The notes beneath the pieces are model-generated. The model had not been told where the DNA came from. It saw nothing but the letters and a program-made list of their open reading frames with translations, and made no database searches. From Chitinophaga sp. YR627 (GTDB lineage Bacteria > Bacteroidota > Bacteroidia > Chitinophagales > Chitinophagaceae), in contig NZ_FOUX01000001.1 in NCBI RefSeq assembly GCF_900114995.1, positions 1,364,001-1,428,000 on the forward strand: a stretch of 64,000 nucleotides of DNA. The letters run 5' to 3'. The position numbers and the translations under genes were made by a program. This document shows positions 44,696 through 53,972 of this stretch, piece by piece. The first letter of the stretch is position 1, and each line of letters begins with the position of its first letter.

Positions 44696-45145
44696 CTACT
44701 TCTTTTTTACCCGTTTATCAATGGCTGAATCCGTGGTCTGATGCGGAGGTGTAACTCTTTCCAACATCTCCTTTGTAACCGGATATCCCAAAGGTTTGTG
44801 CTCCCGTCCATGAGGTATAATCGGTAATATGCGTTCCTCCACATGGTATCTGGTTGGCAGTAAAACAACCAGCAGACTATCAGTTTTATTATTGACACGT
44901 CTCTCCTGCGATATAAAACCCAGGTATGAGAAGATGAGCGTCGTATCTCCATTTGGAACCGGGAGGACGAATGCTCCGTTTTCATCTGTAGCAACACCGC
45001 GCTGGGTGCCTTTGATATGTATGCCTGCACCTGGTAGGGGCTCTCCGGTGCTATCCGTTATATGACCCCGGATTGTATGTTGTGCATGTAGTTGAACACT
45101 TATCAGGCTTGCCAGTAAAAGAAGATAATATTTTGTTTTATTCAT
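44696..45145 (-). CDS. Stand-alone carboxypeptidase-regulatory-like domain protein
   Basis: A 149-residue exported protein (signal peptide to LHAQ). Residues ~23-95 form one CarboxypepD_reg-like domain (IRGHITDSTGEPLPGAGIHIKGTQRG, ATDENGAFVLPVP, LIFSYLGF), the same module that begins SusC-type TonB receptors. No receptor plug or barrel follows; the protein ends in a ~50-residue basic tail (PVTKEMLERVTPP... DKRVKKK). It may be a receptor remnant or a real small envelope protein; the intact signal peptide and terminator favour the latter. Confidence 0.8.
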   Translation of the reverse strand: MNKTKYYLLLLASLISVQLHAQHTIRGHITDSTGEPLPGAGIHIKGTQRGVATDENGAFVLPVPNGDTTLIFSYLGFISQERRVNNKTDSLLVVLLPTRYHVEERILPIIPHGREHKPLGYPVTKEMLERVTPPHQTTDSAIDKRVKKK

Positions 45146-45320
45146 TTAGATGTATTGGGTATAGCATATGTAAATGCTGATATTGCGCATAAAGATATCT
45201 AATAATGTATTTTGATTATGATAAAAAAGAAAACATATCTTAAACATCATTCCTTAAGTACCTTTTTATGCTTAAGTTTGATGGATCCCTAACACTACCT
45301 GGAAAAACTATATAACATCG

Positions 45321-45992
45321 ATGATACCTTCGCCAGAAATAGAAAATGTACTATTCAAACCTGTCATTGACTTGAACGAGCTAAGCGCATTTACCGGCCA
45401 TGAGGATGCATTCGCACGTGGTGGTTTTCAGGAGATACATTGGTTAAACACTCCCGGACCCATTTACACGACCTTTACCGACAACTGCGGCACCGGCCAG
45501 CCTGAAGCCATCCATAACGTGGGAGGGGATGAAGATTACCGGGAAATCATATTCAAACAGCCTGTGACAAAAGAAGAACTGATCGCAACAACGATTGCAG
45601 GGTTAATAGACCCATTTAGCGCTTATTTTATCGACGGCAGTCAGCACTGGAATAAAGACAATATTTTCGAATGGTGGAGTAAAAGCAAAGAACGGATACA
45701 GTATATCATAGACAGGTATGATGACGAACTAAATTTACCGGAAGAACCACACATCAGTAAATGGGACTTCGGTGGAGAAATTCGTTATTATCACTTGTTT
45801 GGCCCTTCAAAACCCATCCCTGAAAATTATAAGTACTGGCTGGATTACTATCAATATGACATGAAGAACTATCTCGAATGGTATCTGTTTAAACTGCACG
45901 CAAAAGCATATATGCTCCCATCGCTGGAATTTGACTGGTCCCGGAAGGAAGCACTGGATAAAGTATTGGCTGAAAGGATAGCGAAGTCCTGA
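45321..45992 (+). CDS. Hypothetical cytoplasmic protein (223 residues)
   Basis: A 223-residue acidic protein without signal or membrane segments, rich in aromatic residues (EWWSKSKERIQYI, YKYWLDYYQYDMKNYLEWYLF). It starts FKPVIDLNELSAFTGHEDAF and looks well folded. I do not recognise the family. Single acidic, Trp/Tyr-rich proteins of this size often turn out to be immunity proteins, but no partner toxin is next to it, so this is only a possibility. It converges on the DUF4249 gene with a 26-bp gap containing the palindrome ACAGGGCCCTGT. Confidence 0.65.
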   Translation: MIPSPEIENVLFKPVIDLNELSAFTGHEDAFARGGFQEIHWLNTPGPIYTTFTDNCGTGQPEAIHNVGGDEDYREIIFKQPVTKEELIATTIAGLIDPFSAYFIDGSQHWNKDNIFEWWSKSKERIQYIIDRYDDELNLPEEPHISKWDFGGEIRYYHLFGPSKPIPENYKYWLDYYQYDMKNYLEWYLFKLHAKAYMLPSLEFDWSRKEALDKVLAERIAKS

Positions 45993-46018
45993 CAGGCGAT
46001 CCTTACAGGGCCCTGTCC

Positions 46019-46798
46019 TTAAAACTGTATCGACTTCACATCAACACTTGACGCACCAAAATACCCCAGTGCACCATTCGATATATTAGATGGCGGATTG
46101 GCCGGAGTGCCCGAAGAGCCTCCATTTGATTGCAGTACATTGAAATAGTTATAGATATTCCTATCCACACTTGCCATAACAATTTTTACGATATCTTCCT
46201 TCTGTATATAAGCACTGTCCATATACAATTGGTGTCTGACGAAATTTCCATCACTCAGTCTGTCATCCAGTGCATAAAATGCCTGGTAAGGTACATCATT
46301 CACCAGTAAAGAAAAGACATAGTAATTCTTCACGTTAGCAGGGTCCTGGAAATTCACCTGTGGTAGGTTTCTTGTTTCCTCTAATATTTTGGTTTGCGTA
46401 AATGAGATACCCTTCATCGGCACCAGGTCTGGCATCGTGGAAGTAGCCGTGTATTCCTCTCCATCGATATTTACATATAGTTTGTAGGTGTGGCCGATCT
46501 GTCCAACGAGATAAGCGGACATATAAAAGCCCTGGTCAATAACAGATTCGAAGAACCGATATACCTTATTATCCGTGCTGTCCAGTACATAGACGCTCGC
46601 ACCCGACACCGGCGGATAAGTATTCTCTGCATCAAATGGCACGGTCCGGTTGATCCTGATATAATAGGGATCTCCGCCATTCGTGATGTTTCCCTGAATG
46701 ACAATCTGCGAAGGTGCAGATCTGAGTTGTACGTCGATATTTTTGGTACAGCCAACCAGTAGTGTGATCAGCAGACCGGATGTAAAAATAGTCTTCAT
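46019..46798 (-). CDS. DUF4249-family outer-membrane lipoprotein
   Basis: A 259-residue lipoprotein starting at the ATG at 46798 (MKTIFTSGLLITLLVGCTK, lipobox LVGC, Cys17). The body shows the DUF4249 layout: IVIQGNITNGGDPYYIRINRT, a carboxypeptidase-regulatory-like strand pair (SGASVYVLD), GHTYKLYVNIDGEEYTATSTMP, then a variable C-terminal half. Proteins of this family are encoded with TonB receptors in Bacteroidota and probably act as their surface partners. Its start codon is one base after the receptor stop, so the pair is translationally coupled. The frame extends upstream to 46888 but that overlaps the receptor gene and lacks a signal. Confidence 0.85.
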   Translation of the reverse strand: MKTIFTSGLLITLLVGCTKNIDVQLRSAPSQIVIQGNITNGGDPYYIRINRTVPFDAENTYPPVSGASVYVLDSTDNKVYRFFESVIDQGFYMSAYLVGQIGHTYKLYVNIDGEEYTATSTMPDLVPMKGISFTQTKILEETRNLPQVNFQDPANVKNYYVFSLLVNDVPYQAFYALDDRLSDGNFVRHQLYMDSAYIQKEDIVKIVMASVDRNIYNYFNVLQSNGGSSGTPANPPSNISNGALGYFGASSVDVKSIQF

Positions 46799-46799
46799 A

Positions 46800-49127
46800 C
46801 TAAAACGAGAAATTATAGGTGATAGAAGGTACCCAGCGGAAAAGCGCCGTCTGCCTGGCAATAGTACGTGCCGGGTTCGCCGGATCATTCTTGAATTCTA
46901 TGATATATGGATTTTCTTTTCCGTAGGCATTATACACAGAAAAGTTCCAGCTGCTGTTCCAGCCTTTTCCCTTTTTGCCATCTATAGTGACGCCTACATC
47001 TAAACGGTGATAGGCTGGCATACGATAGCCATTCCGCTCTGCATATAGAAAGACCGTCTGGCCGTTGATTTCATATTTCCCACTCGGAAAGGTCACTGCA
47101 CTACCGGTATTGTACACCCAGTTGGCAGAAAGGGCCACTTTCCTGCTTAACTGATAACTGGATACAATAGCCAGATTATGTGTCTGATCCTGATGCGCCG
47201 GATACCAGTCCCCTTTATTGATCGCGTTTATCCGTCGCTCCGTGCGGGATAGGGTGTAACTGACCCATCCGGTCAGGCGGCCGGACTTCTTCTTTGCAAA
47301 AAGCTCCAGCCCATAAGCCCTGCCTTTACCATACAACAGCTGCGACTCGACATTATTGTTGATCGTTAGTGCTGCGCCATCCTTAAAATCAATCTGGTTT
47401 TGCAGTTGTTTGTAATATATTTCGCCCGACAACTCATAACGGCCATTCCGGAGATTGCGGTAATAGCCGAAAGATAACTGATCCGCTATTTCCGGTTTTA
47501 CATTCGGACTGCTCAGTATCCAAAGGTCTGTCGGACTCGTAGTAGCTGAGTTGCTGATCAGGTGAACGTTCTGCGTATTACGGGCATAGGCAAATTTTAC
47601 AGAACTGACACTATCCAGCTGGTAACTTGCAGCAGCCCTTGGTTCCAGATTGATATAGGTCCTTACCAGTTGTCCGCTGGTATATCTGGTGGAATCAGTA
47701 ATATCTCCTGCCGCACCATAAGTATAAAACGTACCCGGACCGAATACGTTAAACACAGACAGTCGCAGACCATAATTCACGCTCCATTTGCCCATGCTTT
47801 TTTCATGGTTGATATAAGCTGCACTTTCAAGTGCATATTTCTTATCGAGCGTTTCTGAATTATAATTGGCAGACTCGCTGGCATCAAGGATGCCGGGATT
47901 CAGATTATGATGTGTAGTAGTAAAACCGAAGTTCAGTTTGTCATTACCAGACATGAAATATTGCAGATCTTCTTTCAATGAAAGATCCCTGATCTTGGAA
48001 ATGATTTTCATATTACTCGTGTTATCTGCTACCTCTATGTTGTTGTTGTAATCGCTGTAAAGCAGGGTCGTATTGGAGAACAGATGACTATTGAAATTGT
48101 GATTCCAGCGGAATGTTCCTGTCGTATTCCCATAATACAATGCCAGTTGATCCGACAATTTCAGATTGTCCTTTCCGTTATAATATGAGATGTAAATCCT
48201 GTTATGATCGTTCAGGTTATAGTTAGCTTTTGCATTGATATCATAAAAATAAAGACTCGACTTCTTGACATCCTTATTGTCAGATAGTCTCAGAAACACA
48301 TCCGCATAGGTACGGCGGCCACTGACTATAAAGGATCCCTTATCTTTTACAATAGGCCCTTCCAGATTGAGACGCGAGGCGATAATACCAAGGCCTCCAC
48401 TACCGTGGAATTGCTGGTTATTCCCGTCTTTCGTTCTGATATCTACGACAGAAGAAAGACGACCGCCATATTCGGCTGGCATAGCGCCCTTATACAGGGT
48501 AAGGTCTTTGATAGCGTCGGAATTAAAGGTAGAGAAGAAGCCCATTAGATGCGTCGCATTATACACAGGTGCATCGTCCAGTAACAGGAGGTTCTCATCA
48601 ATATTACCTCCCCGTACGTAAAATCCACCGCTTCCTTCACCTGCAGACTTAATACCCGGTAACAACTGTATCGTTTTAATAATATCTTTTTCTCCCAGAA
48701 AGACAGGTACATTGGCCATTTCAGCTGTGCTGAGTTTCTGTAAGCCCATCTGTGCCTTTGCGAGCGTATTATGCGCGCTTTCGGATGTAACCACGACTTC
48801 GGATAGTTGTCCGCTGACAGGCATCAACGAAACATTTCGGGTAAGGTCATTCGTTAATGCCACCGCAATAGTATCCGGCTGATATCCTGTATAACTGACA
48901 ACTAATGTGTAGGACCCTTCGGGAACAACAATCGCATAGAACCCGAAGTTATTACTGCTGCTGTTATACCTGGATTGCGGCAGCAGACGTATAGATGCGC
49001 CTATCAGGGTTTCCCCCGTTGTCTTATCACGTATAATACCACTTATTGTATACTTATGCTGGGCAAAGGCTTGTAGACTACTTATTGTGGAAAAGAATAA
49101 AGCCAGTACAGCAAATTTTTTCTGCAT
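46800..49127 (-). CDS. TonB-dependent outer-membrane receptor with carboxypeptidase-like N-terminal domain
   Basis: A 775-residue receptor starting at 49127 (MQKKFAVLALFF...QAFAQ signal peptide). After a CarboxypepD_reg-like domain (~20-110, ISGIIRDKTTGETLIGASIRL) comes the plug (~110-220, VVTSESAHNTLAKAQMGLQKLS, VRGGNIDENLLLLDDAPVYN) and a beta-barrel ending RWVPSITYNFSF with the terminal Phe typical of outer-membrane barrels. It imports an unknown ligand with energy from TonB. Length is shorter than SusC proteins and no SusD is present; instead a DUF4249 lipoprotein follows directly. An in-frame start at 49181 lacks a signal peptide. Confidence 0.93.
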   Translation of the reverse strand: MQKKFAVLALFFSTISSLQAFAQHKYTISGIIRDKTTGETLIGASIRLLPQSRYNSSSNNFGFYAIVVPEGSYTLVVSYTGYQPDTIAVALTNDLTRNVSLMPVSGQLSEVVVTSESAHNTLAKAQMGLQKLSTAEMANVPVFLGEKDIIKTIQLLPGIKSAGEGSGGFYVRGGNIDENLLLLDDAPVYNATHLMGFFSTFNSDAIKDLTLYKGAMPAEYGGRLSSVVDIRTKDGNNQQFHGSGGLGIIASRLNLEGPIVKDKGSFIVSGRRTYADVFLRLSDNKDVKKSSLYFYDINAKANYNLNDHNRIYISYYNGKDNLKLSDQLALYYGNTTGTFRWNHNFNSHLFSNTTLLYSDYNNNIEVADNTSNMKIISKIRDLSLKEDLQYFMSGNDKLNFGFTTTHHNLNPGILDASESANYNSETLDKKYALESAAYINHEKSMGKWSVNYGLRLSVFNVFGPGTFYTYGAAGDITDSTRYTSGQLVRTYINLEPRAAASYQLDSVSSVKFAYARNTQNVHLISNSATTSPTDLWILSSPNVKPEIADQLSFGYYRNLRNGRYELSGEIYYKQLQNQIDFKDGAALTINNNVESQLLYGKGRAYGLELFAKKKSGRLTGWVSYTLSRTERRINAINKGDWYPAHQDQTHNLAIVSSYQLSRKVALSANWVYNTGSAVTFPSGKYEINGQTVFLYAERNGYRMPAYHRLDVGVTIDGKKGKGWNSSWNFSVYNAYGKENPYIIEFKNDPANPARTIARQTALFRWVPSITYNFSF

Positions 49128-49390
49128 AAGAAAGGGTCCGTTTTGTAGGTATATGATAGTTGGCCATGCACAATTTAACATTAAGGTTGTATATGTTATG
49201 TTAAAATTAAATATGCCTTAAACTTTTTCTTATCTCCTTTGTCCACTGCGCTCAAAATTATTTGAACTTTATTTACCTTTCCTGTGTTAACACAATAACT
49301 CAGATAATCATCGGTCATCAGTTTTCAGGCACTACACTGTAGCACATTAGTTTTTAGCACCAGAACCTATTATCAGACGAACCACGTTTT

Positions 49391-50743
49391 ATGAAAAGAT
49401 TTTTAACCCCGCTGTTATGTATCATAACAGTCCCTTCCTTTGCACAGGATAGTATCATGCCGCGTCGATACTACGCACAACTAGAAGAGAAGACGCAAAA
49501 GGTCAATTCCCTCATCCGGAAAAAGACCCAAAAGTCTTTAAACTGGCTGATTAGCCGTGAACAGTTGATGCGGGCAAAACTCAATAAGTCAGACCCTGTA
49601 GCAGCCCACCGTATTTTCGACCGGTCTATTGATAGTCTGCAACGACTTAAATCCCTGGCTGCCGCTAACCTGCCGGCAAAGGCAAAGCTCGGGCGGCAAT
49701 ATAACAGCTATCTCGATACCTTACAGGTAGCCGCGAAATTTCTGCCTGCTTCTGCTGACCTGCAACAGAAAGTAGGACAGTTACAGGGCAGTATCGGACA
49801 ATCAGAACAAATAAGCGCCTACATCCACGAACGACAGCGGGCCCTGAAAAACCAGCTGGCACAATACACGATGTTTACCAAAGACCTGCAAAGCCTGGGT
49901 AAACAAGCTTATTACTACCAGGAACAGGTAAGGGAGTATACCAGCATCTTACAGGACAGGAACAAAGCCCAGGAAAAGGCAATGGCGCTCCTGCGGAAAT
50001 CATCCGCTTTCCGGGCGTTTTTTCAGAAACACTCCGTCCTGTCGGAGCTATTCGGTACCAATAATGACGTCAACGCAGAACAGGCACTCGAGGGACTACA
50101 AACCCGTAGTCAGGTGGAACAACTGATACAACAGCGTATAGGCAATAATCCCGACGCCAGACAGGCCATCACGGAGCAGGTCAACCAGGCCAGGGACCAG
50201 TTCAATGCTTTTAAGGAGAAATTCCCGGTGCTTAATAATTCAGCAGAAATGCCCGATTTTAAGCCCAATCAGATGAAGACCAGGCGCTTCCTCCAACGGA
50301 TGGAATTCGGGGGAAATATACAGTTTCAAAGGGCCAGTAACTGGTATCCTACGATGGGAGATATCGCCTTACAGGCGGCGTATAAGTTTTCGGAGAAGGG
50401 TAACGCCGGTATCGGACTGGCCTATAAACTCGGTTTAGGCTCGCTGGACAGGATCGCGATCTCCAGTAAAGGCGTGGGTATCCGCTCATTTGCCGACTAC
50501 CGGATCAAAAACGCATTCTCCCTGAATGGTGGCCTGGAAATGAATCACTACGCTGCTTTCTCCCATATAGCACAACTAAAAAACTGGAATGGCTGGCAAA
50601 GAAGCGCTTTGCTGGGCATGCGCTATACCTATAAGGCCAGCCCCAAACTGAAAGGCAATATCACAGTGCTGTATGATTTTCTCGCCAGACAACAAGCCCC
50701 ATTCTCCGAACCTCTGAAGATCCGTTTCGGCTACTCAAAGTAA
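49391..50743 (+). CDS. Exported coiled-coil protein with outer-membrane-barrel-like C-terminus, first gene of RHS cassette
   Basis: A 450-residue protein with a signal peptide (MKRFLTPLL...PSFAQ). Residues ~25-290 are long charged helices (LEEKTQKVNSLIRKKTQ, QARDQFNAFKEKFPV), likely coiled coil. From ~305 the sequence changes to alternating strands with aromatic ends: MEFGGNIQFQRASNWY, GDIALQAAYKF, GIGLAYKLG, IRSFADYRI, LGMRYTYKA, ITVLYDFL, IRFGYSK. That is the look of an outer-membrane beta-barrel or half-barrel. No named family recognised. It lies 33 bp before the RHS-associated gene in the same direction, so it probably anchors or exports the RHS proteins. That role is inference. Confidence 0.75.
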   Translation: MKRFLTPLLCIITVPSFAQDSIMPRRYYAQLEEKTQKVNSLIRKKTQKSLNWLISREQLMRAKLNKSDPVAAHRIFDRSIDSLQRLKSLAAANLPAKAKLGRQYNSYLDTLQVAAKFLPASADLQQKVGQLQGSIGQSEQISAYIHERQRALKNQLAQYTMFTKDLQSLGKQAYYYQEQVREYTSILQDRNKAQEKAMALLRKSSAFRAFFQKHSVLSELFGTNNDVNAEQALEGLQTRSQVEQLIQQRIGNNPDARQAITEQVNQARDQFNAFKEKFPVLNNSAEMPDFKPNQMKTRRFLQRMEFGGNIQFQRASNWYPTMGDIALQAAYKFSEKGNAGIGLAYKLGLGSLDRIAISSKGVGIRSFADYRIKNAFSLNGGLEMNHYAAFSHIAQLKNWNGWQRSALLGMRYTYKASPKLKGNITVLYDFLARQQAPFSEPLKIRFGYSK

Positions 50744-50776
50744 ACCTCATTGTTATCACCTAAATAACTCCACTAC

Positions 50777-53700
50777 ATGTTGTTGTATCAATCCCTGCCG
50801 GGAACAGGCCGCCTGTCCGGTTTTATCACCTTATTATCACTATCGCTGTTACTGCTGACAGCACTTTCATCCCAGGCTCGTCAGCAACCGCATACGCTTC
50901 CCCGCCTGATCCCTCGTTCCCATGACGCTGTTGCTGTCAATAACGCCACCCGCGTCCCTGCGTCAGAAAGCACCGGTGTCGCAGATGTGAGTATTCCGCT
51001 CGCAGATCTGCACATCGGTTCCTTTGCATTACCCATCACACTGCGTTACAACAGGAGTGGCCTGAAAGTAAATGAAGTGCCTTCCTCTGTGGGGGATGGC
51101 TGGTCATTGCATTACGGTGGTATGATCAGTTTTCAGCAGCATGGTCTGCACGATTTTAAAACCGCAGGTCTCTTTGATGGTGGTATCAGCTCCGCTTCCA
51201 TGACTAGTCTGAAGTCCTTCCTCCGGGGCCATATGAGCACCAGTCAGCAGAACACCTGGCTGAATCAACTGATCACTGGTACTGCAGACGGGGAGTTTGA
51301 CCAGTACCAATATAGTTACCCCGGTCAGTCCGGCGCTTACTACTACGATACGCTCATGAACGTAGTGACCGTCCCGAAGAACGATATCCGGGTATTCCGC
51401 CTGAACAATGAAATAAGGATCCTCGATAATCAGAATAATAACTACTATTTCGGTACACTTGAGCAGAGTACTGTGACAGACGCCTCCACCTACGGATACA
51501 CACCTGCTTTTGATGATATCGCTACCTACTATTTATCCAGAATAGTGACCAATCAAAACAGAACAATTCTTTTCAGATATAGAAAATATAGCTATTCCGT
51601 ACAGCAACAGAAAGCCGTTGTTGCATTCTCCCCGGTAGCAGGTACCTGCAGCGCCGATAATGGCCAGTCACTTTATACACGTACTGTCCAGATCAATTGC
51701 CTCTTACCAGACTCCATTATCTACGATATGGGCTATGTTAAATTCAGGATTAGCAACAGCTCCCGCGAAGACATCAAAACAATACAGGATACAGCGGCCA
51801 TCCCTTCTATCACCGGATTGACCATCTTTGCAGGGAATAACAAAAAGATAAAAGATTACTCCTTCCAGCAAGGGTATTTCGATACCAATAAACGACTGAA
51901 ATTATCTGGTGTGCAGGAATGGAATGGTGCTGAGGCGGATAAGTTATGGCAGTTCCATTATTACCATGAACAGGGAGTATTTCCGGCGATGTATTCTAAT
52001 GACCAGGACCACTGGGGATACTACAATGCTGCTGGCAATACCGGCATGCTCCCTGACATAGAGTACTCTTCCCTGATACCAGGTTGGAATACACCTGCGG
52101 CGAACTATGGCAATCGTGCCGCTGATACCGCCGCCCGCTATGGTATGCTACAGTCCATTATTCACCCCACAGGTGGTAGTACGGCATTTGAATATGAACC
52201 TAATCAGGTCAGGGTGGATGACTACAATACACTCACTACGCTTTCTCCTTTCCTGACAGTGCCAGGTGGTACTCCGGTACCTTATCCAGTGGGTGGTGTA
52301 CGCATAAAGACCATTATTACCAATGATAGTACAGGTACACCGTCCAGCTACCGGAGGTATCAATATGCCGATAGTCTGCAACAGGTAGCCTTCCTCAATA
52401 TTCCTTACTACCTCGCGAATATGCAATACAACAGGGATAGTGCAGGGGCCTGTCTTTCCTGTGGTCAGTCGGCGACTGTTTTTGATGAAAGTGTTCGTCC
52501 TTTAGATGGTCTCCCTGTTATTTACAGCCACATCACGATGTCTGATTCCAGTGTCGCAGGGAGACAAGGTAAAACAGAAAGTAGTTATCTGTTACCGGAG
52601 AATCATACCGGCAGTAATACTGCTCCGTATGTCACGCCTGTCAATACGGCCTGGCATATTGGTACATTGCTCAATAAGAAAATATATGCGCTCAAAGAAA
52701 ATACCGACGAACTCATAAAAGAATATCGGTACACTTACAATGAGTTGAATGAAAAATACCTCACCACAGGTGTACGCGCTAACTACGCGCAATACTGTGC
52801 ATTGAATACAACGGATAACAACAACTACAATGTATCCTTATCAACCAGCTTTTCAGACCGCTTTTATCTGCGGCAGTCAAAAGAAATAGATTATCTGTCA
52901 GGCCAAAGTCTGACCAAACAGACAGACTACACAATTAGTGGCATCCGCCACAACTTACCTAATAGCATCAGTTACCCGGATAGCAAAGGAGACACCATCA
53001 AAGAGCGGATCATTTATTCCTGGGATTACGATACCACTACTACAACCGGCGGGGATGCTTTAGCCATCCGGAACCTGGGCAGATTAAATGTCCTGGTGCC
53101 GATCGAAAGAATACGGATCCGTACCATTGGCGGAGTAGACTATGTTGTCGGTGCTACATTGACGAACTACCGGAACGATCGCCCCGTTCCTGACAGGATC
53201 TATGAGTTGAATTTACCTGAGCCGATACCATTGTCAGCCTATACTACCAGCAGGATCAGTGGCAGTTTCGTAAGAGACAGCCGTTATGAGCAGGTCACGA
53301 CGTTCAATATTTACGACAGCAACAATAACGTGACAGAGAAAAGAGGTATTGATGGTGTGCCAATGAGTTATGTGTACGGATATAAACAACTATACAAGAT
53401 TGCAGAGGTTTCCGTTTCAAGCAGAGAAAATGTGCTCTATACATCCTTTGAAACAGATGAACGGGGTGGCTGGTCCTATTCCGGTACGCCTGTAGTGGAT
53501 TCTACTGCACCAGTCGGCGAGCGTTGTTATGATCTGTCAACCGGTACATTCGGTGTCGGCAATATTGTGTTGCCTACGGCTATACTTAGCTATTGGTCAA
53601 AGAGTCCTACACCTTTTACCTTTGCAAGGCAAATTCCGTTTCAGCCTGCCACAAGCGGTAGAACAGTAAATGGATGGACGTTTCATATTCATTGGCTGTC

Positions 53701-53953
53701 CGGACAGTTTCCACAGAATATCGTTTTCCCTTCTGCTGGTTTCATAGATGATGTAAGAATATTTCCGTTGAGGTCAGATATGAAGTCATATAGCTATCAG
53801 CCGCATACCGGTATGACAAGCGAGTGTGATGCCCGTGGGAATATCACTTACTATTCCTATGATGAAGCCGGACGGCTGAAAATGGTACAGAACGGAGATC
53901 GCGCGGTCCTCAGACTGATGGATTACCAGTATATGAAACCTATTACAGAATAA
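50777..53953 (+). CDS. RHS-associated secreted protein (N-terminal partner of DUF6443 RHS protein)
   Basis: A 1,058-residue exported protein (signal peptide to ~residue 35, SSQARQQ). The early LRYNRSGLKVNEVPSSVGDGWSLHYGG motif is typical of the RHS-partner proteins of Bacteroidota, comparable with the start of Tc/SpvB shells. The body is beta-rich with tyrosine-containing repeats (YSYPGQSGAYYYDT, FEYEPNQVRVDDYNTL, RRYQYADSLQQV). The C-terminus reverts to YD repeats: MTSECDARGNITYYSYDEAGRLKMVQNGDR. It sits 33 bp after the barrel-like gene and 19 bp before the DUF6443 gene. Likely forms part of a hollow RHS shell. Confidence 0.85.
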   Translation: MLLYQSLPGTGRLSGFITLLSLSLLLLTALSSQARQQPHTLPRLIPRSHDAVAVNNATRVPASESTGVADVSIPLADLHIGSFALPITLRYNRSGLKVNEVPSSVGDGWSLHYGGMISFQQHGLHDFKTAGLFDGGISSASMTSLKSFLRGHMSTSQQNTWLNQLITGTADGEFDQYQYSYPGQSGAYYYDTLMNVVTVPKNDIRVFRLNNEIRILDNQNNNYYFGTLEQSTVTDASTYGYTPAFDDIATYYLSRIVTNQNRTILFRYRKYSYSVQQQKAVVAFSPVAGTCSADNGQSLYTRTVQINCLLPDSIIYDMGYVKFRISNSSREDIKTIQDTAAIPSITGLTIFAGNNKKIKDYSFQQGYFDTNKRLKLSGVQEWNGAEADKLWQFHYYHEQGVFPAMYSNDQDHWGYYNAAGNTGMLPDIEYSSLIPGWNTPAANYGNRAADTAARYGMLQSIIHPTGGSTAFEYEPNQVRVDDYNTLTTLSPFLTVPGGTPVPYPVGGVRIKTIITNDSTGTPSSYRRYQYADSLQQVAFLNIPYYLANMQYNRDSAGACLSCGQSATVFDESVRPLDGLPVIYSHITMSDSSVAGRQGKTESSYLLPENHTGSNTAPYVTPVNTAWHIGTLLNKKIYALKENTDELIKEYRYTYNELNEKYLTTGVRANYAQYCALNTTDNNNYNVSLSTSFSDRFYLRQSKEIDYLSGQSLTKQTDYTISGIRHNLPNSISYPDSKGDTIKERIIYSWDYDTTTTTGGDALAIRNLGRLNVLVPIERIRIRTIGGVDYVVGATLTNYRNDRPVPDRIYELNLPEPIPLSAYTTSRISGSFVRDSRYEQVTTFNIYDSNNNVTEKRGIDGVPMSYVYGYKQLYKIAEVSVSSRENVLYTSFETDERGGWSYSGTPVVDSTAPVGERCYDLSTGTFGVGNIVLPTAILSYWSKSPTPFTFARQIPFQPATSGRTVNGWTFHIHWLSGQFPQNIVFPSAGFIDDVRIFPLRSDMKSYSYQPHTGMTSECDARGNITYYSYDEAGRLKMVQNGDRAVLRLMDYQYMKPITE

Positions 53954-53972
53954 CCCCTTCACATCATTCTAT

